Assembly: GCA_965658375.1 (NCBI GenBank)
Contig: CBFHSD010000013.1
Location: forward strand, 1-52,820
Direction of reading: 5' to 3'
DNA length: 52,820 bases
From: CBFHSD01 sp965658375
GTDB taxonomy: Bacteria > Bacteroidota > Bacteroidia > Flavobacteriales_G > Salibacteraceae
The translations under genes and the position numbers were made by a program. Under the pieces are notes generated by a model that made no database searches, had not been told where the DNA came from, and saw nothing but the letters and a program-made list of their open reading frames with translations. This document shows positions 8,797 through 17,044 of the stretch, in pieces; within the stretch, counting starts at the first letter, position 1, and each line of letters starts with the position of its first letter.

Positions 8797-9385
8797 CATC
8801 GAACTCATCTTTGATAAATTGGTCACAAGCTTTTATTAACTCAGGAAAAAAAGCATTGAACGACAAACGAATTTTATCATAGTTTTTCTCCAATTCCAAT
8901 CCACCTAATTCCATTTGAGAATTGAACTTTGTTCTTCCAGACATTTGGCTCAAAACACGAGAAATTCCTTCTTGTGACCTGTAAGATTCAAACGCATCTG
9001 TTGTAAGCATGTAATGGGTAAAACCCTTTGCTCTTTCATTCATCAAATGATTATTGGTCTTTATCAAATGATAAAAATTAAGCTTGAAAGATTCAAATTC
9101 TTGAGAAGTCCATTCTTGCCAATAATGAGCAAGAAAAAAGTCGAACCAAACGTCTACCACCACTCCTGAGTACTTTTTGAATGGATCACGAAAATGCTGT
9201 ATTAATTCTTCCACTGCGGGATGATGATCTGTAAACTCATCAATAAAGCGATGGAGTTGAATCCCTTTTTGAATAGAGGGATCCATTGCACCAATTTCTT
9301 TACCCCGAAGAAAGTCGGCTAAGAAATTGCCAAGAACCAAATGTTCTCGATTCTTTGAAAGAAAAGCATGTGCTAGAAAATTCAT
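8786..9385 (-). CDS. acpH: Acyl carrier protein phosphodiesterase, AcpH-like (DUF479)
   Basis: 199 residues starting MNFLAHAFLS with GNFLADFLRG, HRFIDEFTDHHP and VVVDVWFDFFLA, the conserved blocks of the AcpH/DUF479 family (HD-like metal-dependent fold). The E. coli enzyme removes 4'-phosphopantetheine from holo-ACP; in Bacteroidota the activity is inferred by family only. Cytosolic. Overlaps the TonB-like gene by 4 nt and the MnmD-like gene by 11 nt. Confidence 0.88.
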   Translation of the reverse strand: MNFLAHAFLSKNREHLVLGNFLADFLRGKEIGAMDPSIQKGIQLHRFIDEFTDHHPAVEELIQHFRDPFKKYSGVVVDVWFDFFLAHYWQEWTSQEFESFKLNFYHLIKTNNHLMNERAKGFTHYMLTTDAFESYRSQEGISRVLSQMSGRTKFNSQMELGGLELEKNYDKIRLSFNAFFPELIKACDQFIKDEFDDAA

Positions 9386-10143
9386 TGTGCTACAAAGGTA
9401 AACGTCATGCTGCCTTTTTGAAGACTTGGAGCCTTTGAGTTTGCATTGAAGCGCGCATTATTGGCACCTCTCAATGCTGCTTTTCTCAAACACTCATGCC
9501 TGGCAGATTGTCGCTCATCTACTTGAGCAGCTACAACCCTTCCTTGTTGATCTACAGCAATGTTAACACTAACTGCACCAGCTTTGGCGCACAAGTAAAC
9601 GGTTACATCAATGCGTTGATCATAGCGGTTATCTAGTTTATACGTGATGTTGGTTTCGCCTTCGAATTTACTTGATTCTACAGATTGAACTTGTTTTTCT
9701 TCTACCTGATTGAGTTCTTCAGATTTCATTGATTCAATCAATGCCTCGGCCTCTTCTTCTGTATATCCATAACCAGAAGCGCGTTGTTCTGCAATTACCT
9801 CCTCTTCCAATTGTTTCAATTCTTCATCTATCTCTTGCTGAATGCGCTCTTCTACAGATTGATTGATCTGCTGCTGTTCTTGCTCATAAATGCGCGAAGC
9901 TTCTCTAGGATCGTATGCAGTGTTATTGGCTCTGTTAGATGAGGGATTCTTAGCAGTTTGTTCATCTGCTCTTTGTTCATTTTCATCTGGTAAGATTTCT
10001 TGCTCGGTGAAATCCATGGTTATTTCTGCCTGCCTTGTATCTGAGTAATCTCTTACGGTTGCCAAAGAAAAAATCATCAGTACCAAAAAATGGAAGGCAA
10101 TGGTTCCTGCTATTCCAGCGCGATGTTTGATGAGCCACCTCAT
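9382..10143 (-). CDS. TonB-like envelope protein
   Basis: 253 residues: one N-terminal membrane anchor at about 9-29 (AGIAGTIAFHFLVLMIFSLA), then a long Glu/Gln-rich and probably extended or coiled periplasmic region (about 55-160), then a compact C-terminal domain (about 175-253) with the TonB_C signature VNIAVDQQGRVVAAQVDE and CLRKAALRGANNARFN. The layout is that of TonB/TolA-type proteins that span the periplasm. No ExbB or ExbD gene is adjacent. It sits between the WG-repeat gene and acpH with 4-nt overlaps on both sides. Confidence 0.8.
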   Translation of the reverse strand: MRWLIKHRAGIAGTIAFHFLVLMIFSLATVRDYSDTRQAEITMDFTEQEILPDENEQRADEQTAKNPSSNRANNTAYDPREASRIYEQEQQQINQSVEERIQQEIDEELKQLEEEVIAEQRASGYGYTEEEAEALIESMKSEELNQVEEKQVQSVESSKFEGETNITYKLDNRYDQRIDVTVYLCAKAGAVSVNIAVDQQGRVVAAQVDERQSARHECLRKAALRGANNARFNANSKAPSLQKGSMTFTFVAQ

Positions 10144-12296
10144 TCTTCTAAGGAACCAATTTGTTTGGTCTCAACACCTTTTAATTGATTAAAAATAAAT
10201 TTCTGTCCCTTCAAATCATAAATCAGTCGATTTGTTTTGTTCAGGATAACAAGGTATTGGTCTTCAATGACTAAATGGTCGGTTCCAACGAAAGGAATAA
10301 GTGTATCTCCTGATATGTTCAACAGTCCTAATTTGCCTTGTTCTTCCAATAGAAATAAATCTGGCTTAAGCCGCTCTGCTTTCTCAAATAAAACAGGTAT
10401 TATCTCTGTTCCTGTTGCATCAATAAAACCCATTTTACCATCGCGCTCTACCTTAGCTAAACCTTTATCAAAACCTTCGGCATAGGTGTATTGGTATTTG
10501 ATTTCCAATTTCACTTGTGCATTTGCGAACCCCCATTTTCCATATCTTCTAATAGGGGTTAAGGTGCTGTCAAAAGAACCAATGGCATCAAACAATGCAG
10601 GATAGATTTTAGCTCCAGCGGTATCAATTAGTCCAAAAACTCCTTTCTTCTTAAAACGTGCAACACCATTCTCAAAATTGGCATAGATAGGCGTAGTTTC
10701 GTCCACATCCCAATCGCCATCCAAGGCTTTTTCTCCTTGCTTATTTACGTATGAATATTGAGTTGAATCTGAATGAATAACGAGTATGAGTTCATCACTT
10801 AAAGATCCAATGTAGCTGTATTCAAAAGGAATAATCGTATCAGCATTGAATGTAAAAGCCGCCCATTTACCCTCTTTTTTCAAACGAACAATACTGTCAT
10901 TTCCAAGCTCAATCGCTTCAAAATCAAAATTGAGAAACTCTTCACCGTTCTGATCAATTAAACCGTAAAGTCCTTCTCTTTCTACAATGGCTACTCCATT
11001 CTTAAAATCATAGGCATTGTCGTACAAAAGAGGAATTACTTCTTGACCACCTTCCACTTCTATAAAACCATAAAAACCTTTTGCCACATAACATCTATTT
11101 TCACTTGGAACACCCAAGTCATTGTACCAAGTATTGGTTAAAAAGTCCCCTTTATAATCAATCAATTGATACTGCTCGTTCATCTCAACACGAGCAATGC
11201 CATTCACGAATTTTTCTCCCTCATCAAACAAAGGCTTAATCAAGGTATCGTTTTGCTTGGTAATGTATCCGGTAAGGTTATTCATACCAACTGCTGCTTT
11301 TCCCTCATTAAAAGAGCTAACCCAATTGTATTGTGCTTCAATTCTCACTTGACCTTCTTGATTCACAAACCCCCATTTTTCGCCTTCTTGAAAAGGGAAG
11401 AAATACTCTTTTGCCAGAGCCAAAGCTTCGGTAGCTTCTGGAACCAATGGCGATTGTGGATGGGTATTTATGAATGCCTCATACTCTTGAACAGTTCCAT
11501 ATTTTACTGAATAGTGGTAATAGTTTTCCCATGCTTGGCCTAGGTACGGACTTTCAGGATTCTCAACAATAAATAAATAGAAAGACTCAGGATTCTGAGC
11601 GTCTACTCCTTTGCTAAACACTTCTATCTCTGCCTGGGCTCTCTGCGGGCTATCAGGGTATTCGAATAAAAACCTTTGGTAAGCATCTAGTGTCTTTTCT
11701 TTTGTGAAATCTAGATAGAACAAACTGTCGTATTTGGCTTGGGCCAATTCAATTTGACTAGCTTTTGGAAAGCCTTCGATAAACCATTGAAATGACTGAA
11801 AAGTATTGGTATCTGAAGCTCTTGAATACGCACTTTCATCTCTTAACGCAATTGCAGTATCAAGCAAGGTAGACCATTGGTTACTGTCAATAAAATCTTG
11901 ATACCGTTCCCAACGTCCTTCTTTTAGCACTCGTTCAAAAAGCATCTTGCTGACCGTATTCTTCTGCTTCTTAATGGTTACTCCATTTATGTCTAAACCA
12001 TTGAGCTCGATGCGCTCTTTTTCATTTACATATCGGTAAGATGAATCACTGAGTAAAACATAATTATATGCGCTATCTATTTGTTGAAAAGGAGATTTCT
12101 CCTGGCCATAAACCAAACTTAAGCCAAAGGTAGAAGCACAATATTCTTTATCGATTGTCTTTTGAAAAACCTCACGAGCTTTGAAATAATCATACATCCA
12201 AAGTGCTTCAAATGCCTTCTCTACCTTTCTGCTTTGTGCAGAAGAAAACTGCGTAAAAGCCATAAAGCAGATGAATAAACCCCAACTCAATCTCAT
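10140..12296 (-). CDS. Secreted WG-repeat protein with N-terminal TPR-like region
   Basis: About 718 residues. The start at 12294-12296 gives a clean signal peptide (MRLSWGLFICFMAFTQFSSAQS) and follows a TACTTTTG element by 4 nt; an upstream in-frame codon at 12332 would add an implausible polar extension. Residues of about 25-310 contain helical repeats with FLFEYPDSPQ and FINTHPQSPLVP motifs, like BamD/TPR linkers. From about 315 onward there are around ten WG-type repeats (KWGFVNQEGQ, YGLIDQNGEE, KWGFANAQ, KMGFIDATGTEIIPVLF). WG repeats fold as beta units of unclear function. First gene of the overlapping operon. Confidence 0.87.
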   Translation of the reverse strand: MRLSWGLFICFMAFTQFSSAQSRKVEKAFEALWMYDYFKAREVFQKTIDKEYCASTFGLSLVYGQEKSPFQQIDSAYNYVLLSDSSYRYVNEKERIELNGLDINGVTIKKQKNTVSKMLFERVLKEGRWERYQDFIDSNQWSTLLDTAIALRDESAYSRASDTNTFQSFQWFIEGFPKASQIELAQAKYDSLFYLDFTKEKTLDAYQRFLFEYPDSPQRAQAEIEVFSKGVDAQNPESFYLFIVENPESPYLGQAWENYYHYSVKYGTVQEYEAFINTHPQSPLVPEATEALALAKEYFFPFQEGEKWGFVNQEGQVRIEAQYNWVSSFNEGKAAVGMNNLTGYITKQNDTLIKPLFDEGEKFVNGIARVEMNEQYQLIDYKGDFLTNTWYNDLGVPSENRCYVAKGFYGFIEVEGGQEVIPLLYDNAYDFKNGVAIVEREGLYGLIDQNGEEFLNFDFEAIELGNDSIVRLKKEGKWAAFTFNADTIIPFEYSYIGSLSDELILVIHSDSTQYSYVNKQGEKALDGDWDVDETTPIYANFENGVARFKKKGVFGLIDTAGAKIYPALFDAIGSFDSTLTPIRRYGKWGFANAQVKLEIKYQYTYAEGFDKGLAKVERDGKMGFIDATGTEIIPVLFEKAERLKPDLFLLEEQGKLGLLNISGDTLIPFVGTDHLVIEDQYLVILNKTNRLIYDLKGQKFIFNQLKGVETKQIGSLEE

Positions 12297-12300
12297 GTGG

Positions 12301-12308
12301 CAAAAGTA
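12301..12308 (-). promoter_or_regulatory. -7 promoter element TACTTTTG of the six-gene operon
   Basis: CAAAAGTA on the plus strand reads TACTTTTG on the minus strand, an exact TAnnTTTG match, then CCAC and the ATG of the WG-repeat gene. It supports the shorter start chosen there. Confidence 0.5.
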
Positions 12309-12405
12309 AGTCGAGCTTTGCACATCACGCAACGTTAAACGCTTTGATTATTAAGATGCCGTTATTGACTAAGATAAAAGGCTATTTTAAACCGAATGAG
12401 AAGAC

Positions 12406-12413
12406 TACTTTTG
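12406..12413 (+). promoter_or_regulatory. -7 promoter element TACTTTTG of the HEAT-repeat gene
   Basis: Exact TAnnTTTG match 18 nt before the ATG at 12432. A TTTT stretch lies near the expected -33 position; no perfect TTTG. Confidence 0.45.
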
Positions 12414-12431
12414 CATTTTTAATTCAGTGGT

Positions 12432-12971
12432 ATGTCAAATAGAGAAGAGGCTCAAGATAAGGTGCGAATCCAAAAGAGGAATCAGGTTCTTAGTGATCTA
12501 CAAAGTACGGAAGATGTAGTTGTAAGTAACGCGCTAGAGCAAGTACAAGAGGTAGGTGATGTCGTTTTAATTCCTGCATTGATTCAGATTGTAACAGATT
12601 TTGAAAATGAGAATATACAGCAAAAAGCTTTTAAGCTTTTAGCCTCAAATAAGCATGAAGACACGCCAAAGTATACTCTTCAAGCTTTAAAAAAGAAGCC
12701 AAACAATGCTGTTTTGTTATTGCAAAGTATTTGGGAAGCTGGACACCCAATGGAGAGCTATATCCATGACCTTTGCGAAATTGCTAAGGATGCTGATTAT
12801 ACAATGGCGATTGAAATCATGAGCATATTTGATACGTTTGAAACAGTGAATGATGAAGACATAAAAAAGGCGGCATTGCTCTTACAGCAAGCAGCTGATC
12901 ACGGCAACCAAGAAACGAGACCATTGCTGCAAAGCATGATTGAAATATTAACTGAAAAGTTAATCTCTTAA
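12432..12971 (+). CDS. HEAT-repeat-like helical protein
   Basis: 179 residues, no signal peptide, nearly all helical. The segment VVVSNALEQVQEVGDVVLIPALIQIV, which I interpret as a HEAT unit, is followed by similar helical pairs to the C-terminus. Similar short HEAT-like proteins occur across Bacteroidota, probably as protein-binding scaffolds; no partner can be named. Diverges from the WG-repeat operon, and its stop overlaps that of a tiny minus-strand frame. Confidence 0.8.
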   Translation: MSNREEAQDKVRIQKRNQVLSDLQSTEDVVVSNALEQVQEVGDVVLIPALIQIVTDFENENIQQKAFKLLASNKHEDTPKYTLQALKKKPNNAVLLLQSIWEAGHPMESYIHDLCEIAKDADYTMAIEIMSIFDTFETVNDEDIKKAALLLQQAADHGNQETRPLLQSMIEILTEKLIS

Positions 12972-13051
12972 AACAACTGAACCAGCATAACGCCTGTAAT
13001 GGCCAACATCCAAAGTGCTAAAACTGCTACTGCAATATTTATTGATTTCAT
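12968..13051 (-). CDS. Candidate 27-residue single-pass membrane protein
   Basis: ATG at 13049-13051 to TAA at 12968-12970. The peptide starts MKSIN and continues as one hydrophobic helix with alternating Ala, Val and Leu (VAVLALWMLAIT, then MLVQLF). A positive N-terminus plus one transmembrane helix fits known bacterial micro-proteins. It fills most of the gap between the HEAT gene and purC. A TACTTTTC box lies about 27 nt upstream. No homologue is known to me; a chance frame is possible at this length. Confidence 0.45.
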   Translation of the reverse strand: MKSINIAVAVLALWMLAITGVMLVQLF

Positions 13052-13147
13052 AAGACTAAACTCTAAATTCAAAAATGAAAAGTATTCAGAGTAGGTTATC
13101 GTAAGTGATTCTTATTTATAACAAGTAAAATGTTAATAAAGAAGGAG

Positions 13148-14101
13148 TTAAAAGTAGTCCTCTTCTTTTAACCAGTCAAGCACAGATTTTTCTATTGCCT
13201 CGTTGATGTGTTCTAGCTCTGAAGGTTGAAATGCTTTACCCGTAATAGCATCATGAAGCTGAATGTATCTTTCACTCACTTGCTGTACAAAGTCACTTGA
13301 CATTTCTGGCATTTGATCGCCATCTCCTCCTTGAAATCCATTATCCATAAGCCATTCTCGTACAAACTCTTTAGACAACTGCTTCTGTTTCTCGCCATTG
13401 CTTTGGCGCTCTTCGTAACCTTCTTTATAAAAATAACGGCTAGAGTCGGGTGTGTGAATTTCGTCTATTAAAGTGATTTCTCCTTTATAATTTCCAAATT
13501 CATACTTTGTATCCACCAGGATCAAACCTCTTTCAGCTGCCATCTCCGTCCCTCTTTGAAATAGAGCTTGGGTACACTTCTCCAATTGAATGTATTCACT
13601 TTCTGGCACAATTCCCTGAGCTATTATTTCTTCTCTGCTAATATCCTCATCATGGCCTTCAACAGCTTTTGTAGCAGGGGTGATAATAGGTTTTGGCAAT
13701 TTGTCATTCTCTTTTAATCCTTCTGGAAGATCTACTCCACACAAAGTTCTTTTTCCTGCTTTATACTCTCTCCAAGCATGCCCTGCCAAATACCCTCTTA
13801 TTACCATTTCTACCATGTAAGGTTCGCAGCGTTTACCTGCTGTAACATTGGCATGAGGCACTGCCAATTTCCAATTGGGAACAATGTCACTGGTAGCATC
13901 TAAAAAATGAGATGCAATAGCATTTAACACCTGACCTTTAAAAGGAATGCCTTTGGGAAGAATAACATCAAAAGCCGAAATACGGTCTGAAGCCACCATA
14001 ACAAGCACATCATTCTTTAAGGTGTATACATCTCTTACTTTACCGTGATACTCGGCAGTTTGATTTGGGAATTTAAATGTAGACTCTGTCAATGCTTTCA
14101 T
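13148..14101 (-). CDS. purC: Phosphoribosylaminoimidazole-succinocarboxamide synthase
   Basis: 317 residues, the long PurC form common in Bacteroidota. It ligates aspartate to CAIR with ATP to give SAICAR in de novo purine synthesis. Visible family blocks: YHGKVRDVYTL near the start, ASDRISAFDVILP, RGYLAGHAWREY, PKPIITPATKAVEGHD, ILVDTKYEFG and LIDEIHTPDSSRYF. The ATG overlaps the stop of phoH by 4 nt, so the two are co-transcribed. Confidence 0.98.
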   Translation of the reverse strand: MKALTESTFKFPNQTAEYHGKVRDVYTLKNDVLVMVASDRISAFDVILPKGIPFKGQVLNAIASHFLDATSDIVPNWKLAVPHANVTAGKRCEPYMVEMVIRGYLAGHAWREYKAGKRTLCGVDLPEGLKENDKLPKPIITPATKAVEGHDEDISREEIIAQGIVPESEYIQLEKCTQALFQRGTEMAAERGLILVDTKYEFGNYKGEITLIDEIHTPDSSRYFYKEGYEERQSNGEKQKQLSKEFVREWLMDNGFQGGDGDQMPEMSSDFVQQVSERYIQLHDAITGKAFQPSELEHINEAIEKSVLDWLKEEDYF

Positions 14102-15054
14102 TTCGTTTCTTTTTCGGGTTTGTCGTAAGCTTCAATAATCTTTCTCACCAACTTATGGCGTATCACGTCTTGGCCGTCTAATTCTATAAACGAAATGCCT
14201 TTAACTCTTTGAAGCAGGTATTTAGAATGAATTAAACCAGAGCGTTGATTTCTAGGTAAATCTACCTGAGACTCATCACCTGTTATAATGAATTTGGCAT
14301 TCATCCCCATACGGGTTAAGAACATCTTCATTTGACTTTCTGTTGCGTTCTGAGCTTCATCTAGAATAACAAAAGCATCATCTAAAGTTCTACCACGCAT
14401 AAAAGCCAAAGGTGCTATTTGAACAATTCCTTTTTCAACAAAGGCATCCAGTTTTTCATTTGGTATCATATCCCAAAGCGCATCATATAAAGGTTGCAAG
14501 TAAGGATCCAACTTCTCTTTCATATCACCTGGTAAAAAACCCAGGTTTTCTCCAGCTTCTACAGCTGGCCTACAAAGAACTATCCTGCGCACCTCTTTAT
14601 TTTTCAAAGCTCTAACAGCTAAGGCTACCGCAGTGTATGTTTTTCCCGTACCCGCTGGGCCTATTGCAAAAACCATATCGTTCTTCTCAATGGCTTTTAC
14701 CATTGCTACTTGATTTTTGGTTTTAGGCCTAATCAGTTTTCCGTGAACACCGTAAACTAGAACATCTGCCATATTCACACCTGCAGATTGTGCCAATTCC
14801 GGATCTTCTCTTAAGAGCACCTCAACATTGCTTTCTGTAAGCTGATTGTACTTTTCGAAATGCGTGATTAAACGTTGCAGTTTGGACTGGAAACGTTCCA
14901 ACTCTTCTTCTTCGCCAACTGCATGGATTTGTCTGCCTCTGGAAAAGACTTTCAGCTTTGGAAAAAAGGATTTTATCAAGTTTAAATTGGCGTTATTTAC
15001 ACCTAAAACCTCAACGGGATTTTCTATGTCTAATACGAATTGAGCTTCTTGCAA
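14098..15054 (-). CDS. PhoH-family ATPase
   Basis: 318 residues. An N-terminal KH-like segment (PKLKVFSRGRQIHAVGEEEE) is followed by the PhoH P-loop domain: AIGPAGTGKTYTAVALAVRAL near 130, CRPAVEAGENLGFLPGD, AFMRGRTLDDAFVILDEAQN and TGDESQVDLP. PhoH/PhoL proteins are cytosolic ATPases linked to RNA metabolism. The start is a TTG at 15052-15054; no ATG is available upstream in frame. Cotranscribed with purC and divergent from the SAM hydrolase gene. Confidence 0.94.
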   Translation of the reverse strand: MQEAQFVLDIENPVEVLGVNNANLNLIKSFFPKLKVFSRGRQIHAVGEEEELERFQSKLQRLITHFEKYNQLTESNVEVLLREDPELAQSAGVNMADVLVYGVHGKLIRPKTKNQVAMVKAIEKNDMVFAIGPAGTGKTYTAVALAVRALKNKEVRRIVLCRPAVEAGENLGFLPGDMKEKLDPYLQPLYDALWDMIPNEKLDAFVEKGIVQIAPLAFMRGRTLDDAFVILDEAQNATESQMKMFLTRMGMNAKFIITGDESQVDLPRNQRSGLIHSKYLLQRVKGISFIELDGQDVIRHKLVRKIIEAYDKPEKETK

Positions 15055-15089
15055 GTTCTTATTTTTTGCCGTGAATAAGGTAAAATGTT

Positions 15090-15102
15090 TGCTAATTTAG
15101 CA
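15090..15102. promoter_or_regulatory. Palindrome in the phoH / SAM-hydrolase divergent promoter region
   Basis: TGCTAATTTAGCA is a perfect 6-1-6 inverted repeat in the 84-nt divergent spacer. TTTG stands directly before it at 15088-15091. It may be an operator or only AT-rich chance symmetry. Confidence 0.25.
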
Positions 15103-15138
15103 CTGCAAAAATAGGGAATTCCGCGTTCGACACTTTCA

Positions 15139-15918
15139 ATGAAAATCCTGACTTTAACGACAGATTTAGGCACTAAAGATCATTACGCTTCAACCATAAA
15201 CGGATCCGTATGGTTACAAAACCCTCATGTTCATATTTCACCCATTAGTCATGAGGTAAAGCCACATAATATAAACCAAGGATCTTTTCTTCTAAAGCAG
15301 GCGTGGAGCTTCTTTCCTAAAGGAACAGTGCATATTTTTAATGTAAATAATCAGGCTATACTAAACAAAGAAAACCTGCTGATAGATTGTAAAGGACACT
15401 ATTTTCTGTTACCTGATAATGGAGCTATTTCTTTGATCTTGGGAGAACAAGAAAAGAAGGTTTACTCCTTACCTGCCATTCAACCAGGAATGAACCTGAT
15501 TCGCGATTTATTTGTTCTTCTCGCATGTCAGCTTTTTGAAGGCGTTGAACCCAGTGAATTAGGAGAATTAACAGATGGCTATAGAACGTTGGCACAGTTA
15601 GTTCCTACGGTTCACGAAAACAGCTTAAGAGCTTATGTAGAACACGTTGACGCCTACGGTAATCTAATTACTAATGTTTCAAAAAAGTTGTTTCAACAGC
15701 ACATTAAGAACGGTGAGATGAATATTGTTTTACGTGAAGCGCGAGAGCGTTTAAGAACCATTCATGAACACTATCAAGACGTACCACAAGGCAACCTCAT
15801 GGCCTTTTTCAATGAAGCCAACCTACTGGAGCTTGCAATTAATCAAGGTAATGCAAGCAAACTATTGAATATGCATGTGAACGACATGGTAGTTATTGAA
15901 TTTAAAAGCGATGATTAG
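15139..15918 (+). CDS. SAM hydroxide adenosyltransferase (DUF62 family)
   Basis: 259 residues, the usual size. The family splits S-adenosylmethionine with hydroxide into adenosine and methionine. Seen motifs: LTTDLGTKDHY at the start (metal/SAM aspartate), ISHEVKPHNINQGSFLL, FNVNNQA, LLPDNGAISLIL and VEHVDAYGNLITN. It belongs to the trimeric DUF62 fold. Its physiological role in Bacteroidota is unknown. The following ABM gene overlaps it by 8 nt. Confidence 0.92.
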   Translation: MKILTLTTDLGTKDHYASTINGSVWLQNPHVHISPISHEVKPHNINQGSFLLKQAWSFFPKGTVHIFNVNNQAILNKENLLIDCKGHYFLLPDNGAISLILGEQEKKVYSLPAIQPGMNLIRDLFVLLACQLFEGVEPSELGELTDGYRTLAQLVPTVHENSLRAYVEHVDAYGNLITNVSKKLFQQHIKNGEMNIVLREARERLRTIHEHYQDVPQGNLMAFFNEANLLELAINQGNASKLLNMHVNDMVVIEFKSDD

Positions 15919-16204
15919 AATTGTGAAAATGACTTTTGAGTTAGAAGCTATTCCAACCTTTTTGGAAACTTTTGAGCACTACAAAGACAAAATCAGGAAC
16001 CAGCCCGGGTGCCAGTATTTAGAACTTATTCAAGGAATTGATTCTCCTCATATTATTATGACTTACTCTCACTGGAACACCCCAGAAGACTTGGAAAACT
16101 ATAGACAAAGTGACTTATTCAAGGAAGTTTGGAAACTGACGAAAATGCATTTTTCGGATCGGCCAGAAGCTTGGAGTCTAGATTCGAAATACAGCATTAA
16201 ATAA
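15911..16204 (+). CDS. ABM-domain monooxygenase-like protein
   Basis: 97 residues starting MIRIVKMTFE at 15911; a start five codons earlier is possible but less likely because it adds more overlap. The pattern IPTFLETFEHYKDKIRNQPGC, QYLELIQG and HWNTPEDLENYRQSDLFKEVW fits the ferredoxin-like antibiotic-biosynthesis-monooxygenase fold. Such proteins act as dimers in small-molecule oxidation or haem handling; no substrate can be given. Overlap with the SAM hydrolase suggests an operon. Confidence 0.82.
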   Translation: MIRIVKMTFELEAIPTFLETFEHYKDKIRNQPGCQYLELIQGIDSPHIIMTYSHWNTPEDLENYRQSDLFKEVWKLTKMHFSDRPEAWSLDSKYSIK

Positions 16205-16285
16205 AACCATAGGGTTTAGTTCAAATCTTCTTACACCAGTGATTCAAGATTTTATTATTTTTAGCTACAACAAAAACAAAACAGC

Positions 16286-16573
16286 ATGAATAAAGAAGAA
16301 CTCAAGAAAAAGACCAATCATTTGATTGATGAAGTAGCCGATAAAATGAATGAGGTTCATGACCGTAAGGAAGAGTTAAGTGACGACCTGAAAGAAAAGT
16401 ACGACCAGGCTTTGGAGACTTTTGAAGACAATAAGAAGAAGCTCATTGAAAAATGGGAAGAACTGAGCGAGTCTAAAGAAGAAAACTGGGAAGAAGTAAA
16501 AACAGGTGTTTCAGAAGCATCAGAATCTTTTAAAGAGGGTTTTTTGCGTCTTAAAGCCATTATTAAAAAATAA
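16286..16573 (+). CDS. Small charged coiled-coil protein
   Basis: 95 residues, almost all Glu, Lys, Asp, Leu and Ala, with heptad-like spacing over most of the length (KKKTNHLIDEVADKMNEVHD, EKYDQALETFEDNKKKLIEKW). No signal peptide or membrane segment. It resembles apolipoprotein- or stress-type amphipathic helices. Monocistronic with a terminator right after it. Function unknown. Confidence 0.75.
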   Translation: MNKEELKKKTNHLIDEVADKMNEVHDRKEELSDDLKEKYDQALETFEDNKKKLIEKWEELSESKEENWEEVKTGVSEASESFKEGFLRLKAIIKK

Positions 16574-16581
16574 GATATCTC

Positions 16582-16617
16582 ATGCCTTAGACGAAGTCAA
16601 AAACAAGGCATTTTTTT
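16582..16617 (+). terminator. Terminator after the coiled-coil gene
   Basis: ATGCCTT pairs with AAGGCAT around a 16-nt loop that itself contains a GAC/GTC mini-stem; TTTTTT follows. Confidence 0.75.
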
Positions 16618-16647
16618 CGATTTACTCTTGAACCTAATACTCTAGTT

Positions 16648-17037
16648 ATGCATCCTATATTGAAAGGTATTCTCGCTTTTATTGCTGGCGCTGTAGTTGG
16701 CAACGTTGTTAACCTATCTCTTATTTACCTTGGCATGGAAGTCATTCCTTTACCTGAGGGAACCTCAATTATTGACCTCAAAAGTGCTATACCTCTTTTC
16801 GAGACAAAGCATTTCATTTCACCATTTGTTGCTCATGCAGCTGGTACATTTTTAGGCGCATTCACAACTGCTAAAATTTCTAAGACCTTTTGGCTCACCA
16901 TGAGTATGGGAGCATTCTTCTTAGTTGGAGGCATTGTAATGGTGTTAGATGTTGGTGGCCCCACATGGTTCATTCTACTCGACCTCTTTGGAGCGTACTT
17001 ACCCATGGCTTACCTTGCTTTTAGAATTGCTAAATAG
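16648..17037 (+). CDS. Small integral membrane protein (four helices)
   Basis: 129 residues with four predicted membrane segments at about 5-27, 58-75, 80-101 and 105-125 (GILAFIAGAVVGNVVNLSLI, VAHAAGTFLGAFTTA, MSMGAFFLVGGIVMVLDV, FILLDLFGAYLPMAYLAF). The GAVVG and AAGTFLGA glycine patterns suggest close helix packing. Conserved-looking but I do not recognise a named family. The next gene begins 7 nt after its stop. Confidence 0.75.
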   Translation: MHPILKGILAFIAGAVVGNVVNLSLIYLGMEVIPLPEGTSIIDLKSAIPLFETKHFISPFVAHAAGTFLGAFTTAKISKTFWLTMSMGAFFLVGGIVMVLDVGGPTWFILLDLFGAYLPMAYLAFRIAK

Positions 17038-17044
17038 TGAATAC

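Noticed and set aside
11166..11510. Plus-strand 114-codon frame in the WG-repeat gene
   Set aside because: Shadow of a repeat-rich gene on the other strand.
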